Source: Phallusia fumigata (lineage: Eukaryota > Chordata > Ascidiacea > Phlebobranchia > Ascidiidae). Taken from it: a stretch of 21,257 bases of DNA. Shown here piece after piece: positions 1 to 9,460 of the stretch. The position numbers and the translations under genes were made by a program. The notes beneath the pieces were generated by a model that was not told the origin of the DNA, did not search any database, and was given only the letters and a program-made list of their open reading frames with translations. Location of the stretch: assembly GCA_008931825.1 (NCBI GenBank), contig QXVZ01022958.1:1-21257 (forward strand), read 5' to 3'. Numbering within the stretch: the first letter of the stretch is position 1; each line of letters begins with the position of its first letter.

Positions 1-72
1 CACATAAACATGTCCACAGTTAAAACAAGTTATTAGAGTGAGAAATTACATTAGTAAATATGAAATTCTTAC

Positions 73-345
73 AGAATCAAGGCTTCCCATTCGAAGAAAT
101 TCTCTTCATTTACTGGACCAGCAACAATTCCTTCAGGAGGGTTTAGTGACAGTTCTAAGAACACAATTTAGTACACACTTAGTGTTTGGCCATACAATAA
201 TCAAAACTATGGCTAGATATTAGTCGTAAAATATATAATTCTTCTACAAAACGTTGTCAAAGTATTGACATTAAAACAAAACAATACAGAGCAAAAACTT
301 ACGCTTGTATTCTGCCATTAATCGCTTCAGTGCAGACCCCACCAT
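73..345 (-). CDS. UBE2G2: UBE2G2, ubiquitin-conjugating enzyme E2 G2 (5' exons, partial)
   Basis: E2 enzyme of ER-associated degradation that accepts ubiquitin from E1 and works with ER-membrane E3 ligases (family knowledge). Two coding exons are visible on the minus strand. Exon 1 is 345-303, starting MVGSALKRLMAEYK and ending at a GTAAGT donor. Exon 2 is 154-73, after a TTCTTAG acceptor; it reads LSLNPPEGIVAGP then NEENFFEWEALI and ends at a GTAAGA donor. Phases match: the c left by exon 1 plus aa gives Gln. The joined reading follows the start of vertebrate UBE2G2 almost residue for residue. The catalytic Cys and the rest lie off the left edge. It is divergent from the COX14-like/POLR1C unit. 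Confidence is high because of identity and phase agreement. Confidence 0.93.
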
Positions 346-897
346 TTTTTATGTATTTTTCTCACAACTTTCAGTGCAAAATTTAAGCTTACGACATATG
401 TAATTGATCTTTCACCTTGGCCAACTCCAACACGAGTTTGCAGTTGTAAACAAAACATTCCCCTTTCTTGGCATAGAAATCAAACTTTGTTCACATGATA
501 TTTCTTGTATTTTACTTTATTTTTATTGTTTTTTAAATAAAAAGTTCCATACTTACATGTAAATAGTTTTTTGTTTCGTTTCCATTTAATTGACGTGAAT
601 TAACAGACTTTAAATAATAAAAATATTTTATTAGCTTTTCGTCATTCAGCGTGTTGTGTCAAAGTATATCATAGGTTTTCATGCAGAACGACACATTTTA
701 GCAGCATGACCTTCTGTTCTGTCGATGGTTTCTGTTTTTCATTTGAGATGTGTGTATGTTTGTTGATGTCATGTTTGAATACTGATTGTTTATTTTCTTG
801 ATATCCAACTAGCTTGGCTCTGCCTATAAGTTGTTCTAAAGGTTTCTGTTTTTATAACTAATTATTTTAATTGTGTTTGTTTTTGATCTTTGCACAG
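346..897. promoter_or_regulatory. Divergent intergenic region between UBE2G2 and the COX14-like/POLR1C unit
   Basis: About 550 bp of AT-rich sequence separates the UBE2G2 start codon (minus, 345) from the first transcribed-looking sequence of the plus-strand unit. I see no ORF, RNA gene or clear TATA box. It must hold both 5' UTRs and probably a shared promoter (inference). Its right end is a pyrimidine-containing stretch closing in TTTGCACAG at 889-897, a good 3' splice acceptor 38 nt before the ATG at 936. With no obvious partner exon, this could be a spliced-leader trans-splice acceptor, a process known in Ciona. Confidence 0.4.
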
Positions 898-927
898 ATT
901 AGACTTTCGAGTTTTGGAAACGGCGTA

Positions 928-1154
928 TATGGGTAATGGCCTGGTGGACCGAGGCACGTAAAGAGCTGGTTTTGAATAGAATTCATAAAACTGTGACATA
1001 CTCATTGATGGGACTAACTGTTTTCAGTGCTGCACTATTGNTATGGGTAATGGCCTGGTGGACCGAGGCACGTAAAGAGCTGGTTTTGAATAGAATTCAT
1101 AAAACTGTGACATACTCATTGATGGGACTAACTGTTTTCAGTGCTGCACTATTG
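928..1154. repeat. 113-bp perfect direct repeat around a single N (assembly join)
   Basis: Positions 928-1040 are repeated exactly at 1042-1154, separated only by the N at 1041. The repeat ends exactly at the N, as expected when two overlapping contigs are placed side by side without merging. The 114-nt offset is a multiple of three, so the reading frame stays open across it by chance and creates a false 106-residue protein with an internal X and a doubled start. The true gene should contain this segment once. Confidence 0.92.
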
Positions 1155-1256
1155 GCATATGCAACTAAACAAGCTCTTACTCAACCAAGTAACAAAAAGA
1201 AACCAGTTGCACTACAACAAGGCTCCGATCAAATGAACAAAAATGAATCACATTGA
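1050..1256 (+). CDS. COX14-like small mitochondrial membrane protein (68 aa)
   Basis: Small single-pass protein, probably a COX14 homologue; that family helps translate and assemble COX1 of cytochrome c oxidase in the inner mitochondrial membrane (family knowledge). The 68 residues start [11 protein letters not shown], with a hydrophobic segment at about residues 22-40 and a basic, hydrophilic tail (SNKKKP). The pattern [14 protein letters not shown] matches the K-T...S-M-x-LTV core I recall for vertebrate COX14 in position and spacing. The family is short (57 aa in human), so the match is suggestive, not decisive. The first 105 nt of the ORF also occur from 936 because of the duplicated contig end. 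Its stop (1254-1256) lies inside the POLR1C ORF, overlapping by 14 nt, so both probably share one transcript. Confidence 0.6.
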   Translation: MAWWTEARKELVLNRIHKTVTYSLMGLTVFSAALLAYATKQALTQPSNKKKPVALQQGSDQMNKNESH

Positions 1257-2283
1257 AGAAATGCGCACAAGACTGACTTTGAATGAGCAAGGTCTCAGTA
1301 ATGTCCACACAACCGATTTTCCTGGAAGTTACAGTGGTTACAATGATGCCTGGGACTCCAGAAAATTTATTTCCAATTTTCGAGTAAAAGTAATTTCAAT
1401 TGATGACAAAGAAATGCAGTTTGACATGATTGGAATTGATGCATCAATTGCTAATGCATTCCGAAGAATACTGATTGCAGAGGTTCCAACGATGGCTATT
1501 GAAAAAGTATTTTTGTACAACAACACCAGTGTAATTCAAGACGAAGTGTTGGCACACAGACTGGGATTAATTCCCCTTGATGTTGATGCTCGTTTGTTTG
1601 AATTTCGTCAAACAGATGACCTTGAAGGTACGGCAGAGGACACATTGGATCTTGAGTTGAATATAAAATGTACAAAAAATCCATCTGCACCTAAAGATGC
1701 AACTGATCCCAATGTAATGTACAAACATCACAAAGTGTTTTCTGGTGACATCGTGTGGATACCAAAAGGCAACCAAAGTGATGTATCATGTGTAAAACCA
1801 GTCCATGATGACATACTTATCGCCAAACTTCGACCAGGCCATGAAATTGATATCAAAATGCAAGCAGTCAAAGGGCTGGGACGTGATCATGCTAAGTTTT
1901 CCCCGGTTGCCACTGCATCTTACAGACTGCTGCCAGAAATCAAACTTCTGAGTCAAATTACTGGTGATGATGCTAAGGAATTACAAGGTTGTTTTGCTCC
2001 TGGTGTTATTGGAATAAAACGCAATGATGAGAACAAAGAAGGGGCCTATGTTGTTTCGGCCAGGATGGATACATGTAGTAGGGAAGTGTTTAGGCATCCC
2101 AATTTGAAGGACAAAGTTCAGTTGTGCAAGGTCAAGGACCATTTTATCTACTCTGTAGAGTCCGCTGTTGGTTTGACCCCCGACACTCTGGTTTCAGAGT
2201 CTATAAAAATTCTGATGGCAAAATGTCGATCATTTCTTCGTGAACTGGACAATGCGCAAGACAAAGAGATGGATACCCAGTAA
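1243..2283 (+). CDS. POLR1C: POLR1C, RNA polymerases I and III subunit RPAC1 (346 aa)
   Basis: Shared alpha-like subunit (AC40) of nuclear RNA polymerases I and III, pairing with POLR1D to seed core assembly (family knowledge). A single uninterrupted 346-residue ORF matches the human protein (also about 346) along its length: [18 protein letters not shown] near residue 22, the alpha motif [14 protein letters not shown] near 64, [10 protein letters not shown] near 104, [20 protein letters not shown] near 209, and [17 protein letters not shown] near the C-terminus. The start at 1243 is preferred because upstream homology (EEMRTRL, where vertebrates have EEMRSR) includes residues before the next ATG at 1261. 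No introns are visible. It overlaps the COX14-like ORF by 14 nt in another frame, with no room for its own promoter. Its 3' half reappears at 20600. Confidence 0.96.
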   Translation: MNHIEEMRTRLTLNEQGLSNVHTTDFPGSYSGYNDAWDSRKFISNFRVKVISIDDKEMQFDMIGIDASIANAFRRILIAEVPTMAIEKVFLYNNTSVIQDEVLAHRLGLIPLDVDARLFEFRQTDDLEGTAEDTLDLELNIKCTKNPSAPKDATDPNVMYKHHKVFSGDIVWIPKGNQSDVSCVKPVHDDILIAKLRPGHEIDIKMQAVKGLGRDHAKFSPVATASYRLLPEIKLLSQITGDDAKELQGCFAPGVIGIKRNDENKEGAYVVSARMDTCSREVFRHPNLKDKVQLCKVKDHFIYSVESAVGLTPDTLVSESIKILMAKCRSFLRELDNAQDKEMDTQ

Positions 2284-3112
2284 AAAGTTTCAGTAAAGAA
2301 TCAATTGTCCAAACTGTTCCCATTTTCTGATGATTTCATGGCATATCATGCATATGTAGTGTTTTTGCTTTTTGAGTGACTGACTGGAATGACTCACAAA
2401 CGATTTTTGTGATGTTGCTGGTCATTTCACAAACTTAACATCAGTTGAATCTGAAATATACAGGATCGCTTGATACACCATGATATTATTTTGAATATGG
2501 AAGTTTTACACATTCATGTGAGAACTAAATCTCTGCTGTTTGCCTAACCATACTATTTCAAAACACATTAATTAATTAATTTGATCAGAACTGAAATTTA
2601 TAGACTACAGAGCTTTTCAAAATCTGGACGGCGCTTTTTTAATGCGTAAGTAAAACGTCAGTCTTCTACCCCTGTGTAAATGACGCAGTAGTAGGGCACA
2701 CGTATTGTCGACTCAAAAGTCGTCATTGAGTTTAATTTGACAGGCTTTTTGTCATCAATGGTCCTGCTTGCGTCACCACAAACGTAAAAATAACGAAGGT
2801 AGAAAAAACGGAACAGTTCGTCAGTCCTTACGAAACGCACAATAGCTTCGAGAAAAATTACGTTTTTTTCCCAAATAACGAAGAGGGGGAAAATGTTCAA
2901 ACGATATTTTAAGACCAGAAATTGACAGAAACAGATCAAACGATAATATGCCAATTTGTAAGATAGAAGTCAGGGTTTGTGCAATGAAGATTTCACACGT
3001 ACAGAAACAAATTCAGAAATCACAAGGATATAACACAACGCAATTACTGTTAAAAAATTTTTTTTCATCTTTCCAAATCTGTCTCTTCACTTCAACCTAA
3101 CAGCAAATCTTT
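2284..3112. other. Convergent intergenic region, 3' ends of POLR1C and the E2 gene
   Basis: About 830 bp between the POLR1C stop and the stop of the minus-strand E2. It should hold both 3' UTRs. The first 227 bp, to 2510, are duplicated at 21031-21257. I see no perfect AATAAA for POLR1C; a minus-strand ATTAAA at 2643-2638 could serve the E2 gene. A 98-codon minus ORF at 2658-2954 has low-complexity hydrophobic content and resembles nothing I know, so I treat it as chance. Confidence 0.5.
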
Positions 3113-3622
3113 TTAATTTGGGGTCGACTGAAGTCTAGCGTATTTTCGTGTCCAGTTTTGAGCTTTAACATTAAAACCTTCGCGATCCGATCGATATAAT
3201 TCTGCTGTCCTGAATACCAGTGGGTCATCAGGATTCGGATCCGACAAAAGCGAAAGTATTGACATTAAAACTTTTGAGATAGTCAACGCTGGTGACCACA
3301 TAGTGTTCAAAATATCCAGACAAATCCTTCCATCGGAGCTGATATTAGGATGAAAAATGGGCGTGGTAAAACGGACTTTTGGGGGCGTAAACGGATATGT
3401 AGCTGCCAATGCAATGGAAACCTGAAACAATCCTTCTTCATATGGTGTATCAGCCGGTCCTTTTATACTAGCTATCCAGTTAAGTAAATCATCATCTTGG
3501 GCTGGATTCGCGCAAATTTCCGTGTCTGGATTTTCGCGCATTAGCTGCAACTCCTTCGTTATTCTACGGTATGCAGTTGACATGCGCTTCGTCTGGCTCA
3601 TAGTTATGCTGCTGGATAACAT
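3113..3622 (-). CDS. UBE2D-like ubiquitin-conjugating enzyme E2, intronless (169 aa)
   Basis: Ubiquitin-conjugating enzyme that takes ubiquitin from E1 as a thioester and passes it to E3 partners (family knowledge). The complete UBC fold is in one exon. Residues 91-93 are the conserved HPN and Cys101 in GRICLDIL is the catalytic cysteine; TYPFTPPKVRFTTPIFHPN, WSPALTISKVLMSILSLL and SDPNPDDPLV are strongly class I/UBE2D-like. The core from ITKEL onwards is collinear with human UBE2D (147 aa). The N-terminus is longer and contains Met1, Met8 and Met14, so the true start may be internal. It differs from UBE2D at many surface positions, which suggests a diverged paralogue. The lack of introns fits an old retrocopy, but the intact ORF and catalytic residues argue it is functional. 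It is divergent from prohibitin. Confidence 0.9.
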   Translation of the reverse strand: MLSSSITMSQTKRMSTAYRRITKELQLMRENPDTEICANPAQDDDLLNWIASIKGPADTPYEEGLFQVSIALAATYPFTPPKVRFTTPIFHPNISSDGRICLDILNTMWSPALTISKVLMSILSLLSDPNPDDPLVFRTAELYRSDREGFNVKAQNWTRKYARLQSTPN

Positions 3623-4231
3623 TAATCAACAATACTGTTGTAAAAATTTTGCCAGCTTTTGTATGCGATGTGGGGTTCGTCACAACGCAACAAAAAAACG
3701 TCATTCCGCTGTAGTAATGTACTCAACGTCATTTTACGATTTATTGTGCATATGCTGAAAATTGTTTTTGACGTATTCTGTAGTAAAACACGTATTTCGC
3801 GTTTGTAAACTTTACATGAACTATATAATACTAGTGTTTTATGTGTGAACAAGAAGTTTTCAATTTGTCCAAACGAATCAATTTGTCCAGTAAAATCAGT
3901 AAAACAGTAAAATCCAGATCTTAAGAGTAGTAAAAGAAAATGCGCCGCTTTGGATTGTTTTCCCTGTTTCACGCTTATGCAATCACGTGGAAATTGTCCG
4001 TGAGTTTGCAAAATTGCGTTGTTTAGTGTTTTTGTTGTAGTCCGTTTTGCTTTTTTATGCGCCATAGGTTGTCTTTCTCGATAAACTTTGTAACATTTTA
4101 ACTAGTGCATTTTTAATTTTTTGCATAGTTTCGTACTGCTGTTTGTACAAAATACAACGTTGTGTGCGCGTGAACAGTTGCCATTGTGGTTGCATTAGAT
4201 AAAAGGTTTGGTAGCAAATTTACACACAACC
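3623..4231. promoter_or_regulatory. Divergent intergenic region between the UBE2D-like gene and prohibitin
   Basis: About 600 bp containing the start regions of two divergent genes. On the minus strand TTTACAACAG (ending at about 3634) is a possible splice or trans-splice acceptor 11 nt before the E2 ATG. On the plus strand GTTGCATTAG (about 4190-4199) could be an acceptor before the prohibitin start. A minus ORF at 3622-4065 ends in a TAATG overlap with the E2 start, but its composition is not protein-like and I do not call it a gene. Confidence 0.4.
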
Positions 4232-6032
4232 ATGGAAGCTCTTCTTTCAAGATTAACCAAATTTGGTGTGGGACTAGCAGTTGCTGGAGGAATTGTTAAT
4301 TCTGCTCTGTACAATGGTAAGTCTGTCTAATGAGCTGGTCTGAAAATACGAGTTTTGTACCAAAATAGTTTCTCAATTGCATTTCAATCACATGAAATTG
4401 TTTAAGTGTGCGAGTAAAATTAGGTAATGATTTAGCTTCATGTGTAGCGATCATGTAAAAACATAAAAGCTTTGCTGTTTCACTTACTGAAATTTTTATT
4501 TTTAGTTGATGCTGGATGTCGGGGTGTCATTTTCGATCGCTTTTCTGGTGTCAAACAAACTGTTAGCGATGAAGGAACACATTTTCTTATTCCACTTATT
4601 CAAAAACCAATCATCTTTGATTGCAAAGCTCAGCCAAGAAATATCCCAGTTGTGACAGGTTCAAAAGGTAATGTTAATGTTAATTGTTAAAAAGTTAGTT
4701 GTATGACGAAGATAGGTTTTGCTAAAATGAATTGTATCTGTGCTGACTAAACTTTTAAGTGGATTTGTGGATATAATTCCAACCTTTGTGAGGGGAGTAA
4801 CTTCTCCATGGAGTTATTAGGAATGGTCGGAACAAATGAATAAGATTGATACTACTTCACGGAAGGGTCGGAACTGAATGAATGGGACTGTTGGAAAGGA
4901 ATGAGACTGTCAGAACAGAATGAGGCTGTCGAAATCAGACAGTCCATTTATTCCATTCCGACAGCCTCATTCCGTCCATTTTGTAAATTAGTGTCTATTT
5001 CGATTGTTTTTTTGGTGCTTGAGCATTTTTGACTGTCAGATTTTTATTACTTTTCTGTTTATTGATTTCATACAGATTTACAGAATGTTCACATCACTTT
5101 GCGAATTCTTTTCCGACCAAAACCATCACAACTACCTGGCATTTTCTCCACTATTGGTGAGGATTATGACGAGAGAATCCTGCCTTCCATTACAAATGAA
5201 GTTTTGAAAGCCGTTGTGGTATGGGCTATGTTATTTCAAGTCTTGTATATAGGCTTTATTATGTCTGTTGGTGTAGTATGCTTACACTTGTATTATTTTA
5301 GGCCAGGTTTGATGCCAGTGAACTTATCACGCAAAGAGAAACAGTGTCTAGACAGGTATGTTTCCATAGCAACATTAACATGTCCTTTACATTTGAATTT
5401 CCATTTTGCTTTTTGCTGCAAAGGTGAGCGAGGACCTTGCGGACCGGGCCGATTCTTTTGGTTTGATTTTGGACGATGTATCCTTGACACATTTGACGTT
5501 TGGACATGAGTTTACAAGTGCTGTTGAACAGAAACAAGTTGCACAGCAAGAAGCTGAAAGGGCCCGTTTTGTTGTGGAAAAGGTATTTGTGTGATTGTAT
5601 TTGGTTTTATGTGCACAATAGCATGCACAACTTGCAATATATCGGTGCTTCTCAACCAAGTGAATAAAATTTGCTTGAATAGTTGTGTTAAATATAAATT
5701 TGACTGTTTTACAGGCTGAGCAACAAAAAATTGCTGCAATTACAACTGCTGAGGGAGATGCAAAGGCTGCTGAAATGATTGCAAAATCTGTTGGTATGTT
5801 GGCTTTGTAATCAAATGGTCTTTTATATGCATATAGTCTATGAACCAATTTTACCATTATTCTTGTGCCGTAATCATAAATGTTATCTTTAGCGGAAGCC
5901 GGTGAAGGATTGATCCAGTTGCGTAAATTGGAGGCAGCAGAAGAAATTGCTGGACTAATGTCAAAATCACGCAATGTCAGCTACCTACCCAACAGTCAAA
6001 ACGTTTTGCTTTCTCTCAATCCTAACCAGTGA
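4232..6032 (+). CDS. PHB: PHB1, prohibitin 1 (7 exons, 273 aa)
   Basis: Inner mitochondrial membrane scaffold that forms rings with PHB2 and stabilises respiratory complexes (family knowledge). The exons are 4232-4316, 4506-4667, 5076-5218, 5302-5355, 5424-5582, 5715-5793 and 5893-6032. They total 822 nt (273 aa; human 272), all with GT-AG borders and consistent phases. The N-terminus [20 protein letters not shown] holds the membrane anchor; the SPFH domain follows ([45 protein letters not shown]), with [16 protein letters not shown] and the coiled-coil stretch [21 protein letters not shown] near the C-terminus. The exon 5 acceptor (TGCAAAG) is weak, but homology and frame both require it. 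Intron 2 carries an inverted repeat cluster. A polyadenylation signal lies at 6164. Confidence 0.97.
4826..4980. repeat. Degenerate ~20-bp tandem repeat with foldback arms in PHB intron 2
   Basis: Degenerate copies of a unit like GAACAGAATGAGACTGTC run from about 4826 to 4931. The same motif then returns inverted at about 4936-4980. The strongest pairing is a 14-bp perfect inverted repeat, 4918-4931 (GAATGAGGCTGTCG) against 4959-4972, with a 27-nt loop. It may be a small foldback element or an expanded minisatellite. It lies wholly inside the intron 4668-5075. Confidence 0.75.
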
Positions 6033-6163
6033 AACAGATCTACAATTGATAAATATTGGAATTAAGACTTGACCTGCTCAGCTCACCTGCAAACACCACA
6101 GCGTATTTTCGGGCAGATGATGCCAATTTGTATGAAATAATTGTTGCAGGCAGTTCAGTGTAA

Positions 6164-6169
6164 AATAAA
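6164..6169 (+). terminator. Polyadenylation signal AATAAA of prohibitin
   Basis: AATAAA lies 131 nt after the prohibitin stop codon, followed by a T-rich run within 25 nt. It is the first canonical signal downstream on this strand. Confidence 0.7.
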
Positions 6170-6534
6170 AACATGTCCTTAATGTAACAAAAATCTGCAA
6201 GGAATTGGTAAGTTCCAAAGCTTGGTTGTTTTTGTTACGAAATCGTAGCTGGGTTCAACAGCCAAGGAGTTGAAGCCAAAAGTAGCATCTAGCCTGCCTG
6301 TGTCCAACTTGATTCTTTTCATGGGGAACTGAGCTGTAGTTTCCTCATCTTTTCCGCATGTCTACTCAGGATCTCTTGACTGGTGTTTTGTCACCAACCA
6401 TCATCAGGTTGATTCTCCGCTTTGTTTGATTGTTCATCACCCCAACCAACATCTGCCGAGAATTTAAAGTTTTGATTTCTACTTGTGCAGTTTAAACGTC
6501 TTCTGTCATAAAATCGTGATGTTACGAAAACAAC

Positions 6535-6660
6535 AACACCAAGAGGCCCACGGCAACTAGTAGTTGTAGGGTTTGGGTTCTATTCCCCATCGGCATCTTG
6601 TGTTTTCGTGAGGTCTAAAATCTCGCCATTGCACAACCAGTGCAGTGGTTTTCAAACTTT
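6535..6660 (+). mobile_element. Decayed copy of the tRNA-derived SINE seen at 14446
   Basis: A B-box-like GGTTCTATTCC at 6576-6586 is followed by CATCGGCATCTTGTGTTTTCGTG and, further on, CTCGCCATTGCACAACCAGTG. The same order occurs in the better element at 14494-14565 (GGTTCTAATCC, TCGGCCGCTTGTGTTTCCTCGAG, TCATTGCTCCAACCCAGTG). The A-box region (near 6545-6560) is decayed. It lies between the convergent prohibitin and stathmin-like genes. The shared order of several motifs supports common origin; exact ends are uncertain. Confidence 0.55.
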
Positions 6661-6714
6661 TCTATCCAAGTCAGGTTAACTTGCTCAATTTTACGCCTTG
6701 TGGCATAAGCTGTC

Positions 6715-6720
6715 TTTATT
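6715..6720 (-). terminator. Polyadenylation signal of the stathmin-domain gene
   Basis: TTTATT on the plus strand reads AATAAA on the minus strand, about 155 nt beyond the stop codon at 6876. It is well placed to end the stathmin-like transcript. Confidence 0.6.
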
Positions 6721-6875
6721 GCCCATAGTTGAATAACCGAATGCCTAGCAATTAATGTCACCAACACCGAAAAAACATTAACTATGTTGTGCCCTCCCTT
6801 CCAATGATGCCCTAAATGTGTGCTGGTGTTGCCTAATGGTATAACAAGCTCTGGTGATAAACAGTAGAAGTAACA

Positions 6876-8127
6876 CTAACCGTCATCGTTGTTGAAGGTT
6901 TGATCCACATCACTTAAATCGTCGTCGCTTTCGTTTCCCCAAATGTCTTGATTTCGCTGCGAAATAATCAACACGAACCTAGCGGTTAAACATAACCTCA
7001 GCTGTTCGTGACATACCAAAATGTGAAGCAAATTTTTTCACTTCTTTCTCACCCTTTCCTGAGTCTTCTGTGCCCGCAAATCTCTCCGATGGAGTCGTGC
7101 AATTTTTGCCAATCTCTCCATTTCACGCTTGCGTTCAGCCTCCTCCTGCTTTCGCTGAAGCTTTAACAAAAGGCAATGTTTTTTTCCACAAAACTGTTCT
7201 GCGATAATGTTTGTGTTATCAATATTGCCATTTTTGTGGTCCCGGCATACTTAACTCTTTTGCGTTAAGCCGGTAAGTCAATAGTGGACAACGTTGTTAA
7301 TTTGAACTATTTTTAAGGTTTTTGGAAATCAAACGTAAACTTGTTTTTTTACTACATCCCTGTCAACGATTTGGTTTTGTGGCAAAGTCCTCCTCCCAAA
7401 AAAAATATCATAAAAAATTGACCAACCTCTTCTGCGCTGATTGGTTTCGGACTTCCTCGCTGTAGCAATTTCGGCGGTGGTTTTGACTTTCTGTTTGGAG
7501 AAATCGATGGAAGTCGATCTGAACGATTACCTGCTGACCTATTTCTTAAACCTGACTGTAGAATAAGGGTTTCTAGGATTAGATGCACTTCTAAAGGTAG
7601 GTGATACTTAATATATCAGACACTTACTGCCTGTCTTTTGGGAGGGTGCTGTTGAATAATTCCCTTTCTGGAGACAGTTATGTCAAAAGCAATACCTTTG
7701 TAATAATAGATTTCGTAAAGTGTGGTATGGTCTGAATATGTCCTACAAAACAACTAAGTAAAAGATAACCTGACAAGGTCTTTAGATATAAACTAGTTAG
7801 ACATTTGTGTAGCAGACATAAATTGAAAAGATGGCAGGTTGGTAGTAATAGCGTACTGGATTATAGCCCAATTTTTTGCGTACATGCAGTAGTTCGGTTT
7901 AGGGTTTGCATGGTTTTCAAAAAAGACGAACCTTTTTTGCTGCGAGCTTGCGTTGCGTTAGATCCTCCATCGGATTCAGTGAAAATTCCAGTGGATGACT
8001 GGTTTGGACATGATAGACCTATTCCACTGTCTTGCGAACTTGCACTGTTTTGCCGGTTTGCTGTAACTTCACTTTCTGGCTGAATAATCACATTTTCTGG
8101 GTGACTTTTGGAAGCAAAGCAACCCAT
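6876..8127 (-). CDS. Stathmin-domain protein, STMND1-like (5 exons, 221 aa)
   Basis: Predicted membrane-tethered stathmin-family protein; stathmins bind tubulin (family knowledge). The exon model is 8127-7884, 7731-7628, 7555-7427, 7160-7053 and 6956-6876 (666 nt, frame continuous). The N-terminus MGCFASK is a typical N-myristoylation plus palmitoylation motif, as in vertebrate STMND1 (MGCGPS). Exon 2 reads KGIAFDITVSRKG, matching the GESYDVTL region; exons 3-4 give SPKPISAEELQRKQEEAERK, like the stathmin helix start (S-x-EEI-x-KL-x-AAEER). The last exon is acidic (NESDDDLSDVD), like the STMND1 C-terminus. The helix is short (about 40 residues), so tubulin binding may be weak or lost. The exon 1 donor (GTACGC) and exon 2 acceptor are the least certain; an alternative acceptor ends at 7743. 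The other junctions are firm. Confidence 0.75.
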
Positions 8128-9460
8128 TTTCAGTTTTTAATTTACCAGCTGCACTGCTTATATTTTACACAGCGGTTTAATCATAAGAACGTCCTAACAT
8201 CAGGCCGAAAACAACTGAATGTTGATTTGTCTTTCATGGACATTCAACCATTGTCTGGTAAATTGTAATTTGATCTCATCAATTGTTTTGTCAGAAAGAG
8301 TTTCTCGAATTCGCCAATAAACTCTTTTCAATGGAGTTCATCCAGACAGCTGACTATATATTTAGTTTGAATAAAAAACATTCATTTACCGTTCGGCATG
8401 AAATATGCTTTTTAATTTTATGAAAGGGCTTTTTTAAGTCTTACCCATGTGAGGAAATAATCATTATTAGTACAAAAGAACCTTTTTGCAGCTAATATTT
8501 TTATCTTTATTTGAACCATTGTAGCTATATTTGATACTCACCAACGATCTTTGATGTTAGACACAATGATAAAGGTCACACTATTTAAGGTAAACAGAAA
8601 CAAGAAACTGGAGAGGTGATGTGCCAAGCCCCCTAAAACCTAGTAAATGTTGGACTCCTTTCCGGCTACACCGATGTCCACTTGTAGCTTACTTTCTGCC
8701 ATCAAACTGGATTTTTCAACCACTGTTGGTCGACGCTTTCATTGAGATACATGAATCTTTGTTTGCAAGAACGCTGACACAGCGGCAGTGGCGCAAACTG
8801 TGCATTAAGTGAAAATCATCTACAAACATCAAGTACGTAAAAAACGACGGAAAACAACAATCTATAAAAAGACATATCGTAAAAATGTAATGAACATATA
8901 ACTGTCGAAGTTAGGAACATTATAGGCAGATTTTTGTTTCAATTTTTCTGCATTAAATCTTGGAAGAAAGTTTTTTTGGCCTTGATGTTGGCTGTTTGTT
9001 GGTGTTTTTCGTCTGATGTTGATTTGGGAAGGATTTTTGCATCGACGTTTTTGGCGCGTGAGGTGACGAAGAGGGAACGGGCAGAACAAAAAAAATGCGT
9101 GAAAACGAAATAGACACAACACAGTGAAAAAGGAAATATATATAAATATTTCAGGTAGAAAAAACAACTGTTGACGCCCCTGGTGAACATTTTGTTGACT
9201 GCTTGGCGTTAAAAGTGGCGGAACCTAAACTATAAACTGCATTTGTGAAGTATTGATGTTTCTCTGTCAACGTAAGTGCACCTAAAACCGTTCGATAATG
9301 AGATAAATATAGAAACAAACAAAAAACGTCTTGCTATGCCAACAAATCTATCGACATCAGTTACCGCTCGCTGTAGCGAAATCGAATAGTAAATCTCTCT
9401 CTCTGAAAAGTCTGTGCCGAGATTACGCTTTTCAAACCCTGTGACGTTGGACAATTAACA
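8128..9460. other. Intergenic region between RECK 3' end and the stathmin-like 5' end
   Basis: About 1.3 kb with no recognisable gene. Both neighbours read on the minus strand, so it should contain the RECK 3' UTR at its right and the stathmin-like promoter at its left. A minus-strand AATAAA lies at 8511-8506 and could end RECK transcripts, though it would imply a UTR of about 950 nt. Short ORFs here (8621-8812 plus; 8862-9190 minus) have no familiar motif and look like chance. Confidence 0.45.

Noticed and set aside
936..1256. 106-aa protein with two copies of a membrane segment
   Set aside because: The doubling coincides exactly with a single N and a 113-bp perfect repeat, so it is an assembly artefact; the gene is 1050-1256.
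2658..2954. 98-codon minus ORF between POLR1C and the E2
   Set aside because: No recognisable domain and it lies where the E2 3' UTR should be.
3622..4065. 147-codon ORF upstream of the E2 in a TAATG overlap, suggesting an operon
   Set aside because: Composition is low-complexity, no family pattern is visible, and the junction can arise by chance upstream of any ATG.
5387..5974. 195-codon minus ORF opposite prohibitin
   Set aside because: It is antisense to three confirmed prohibitin exons and their introns and has no motif; it is a shadow of the real frame.
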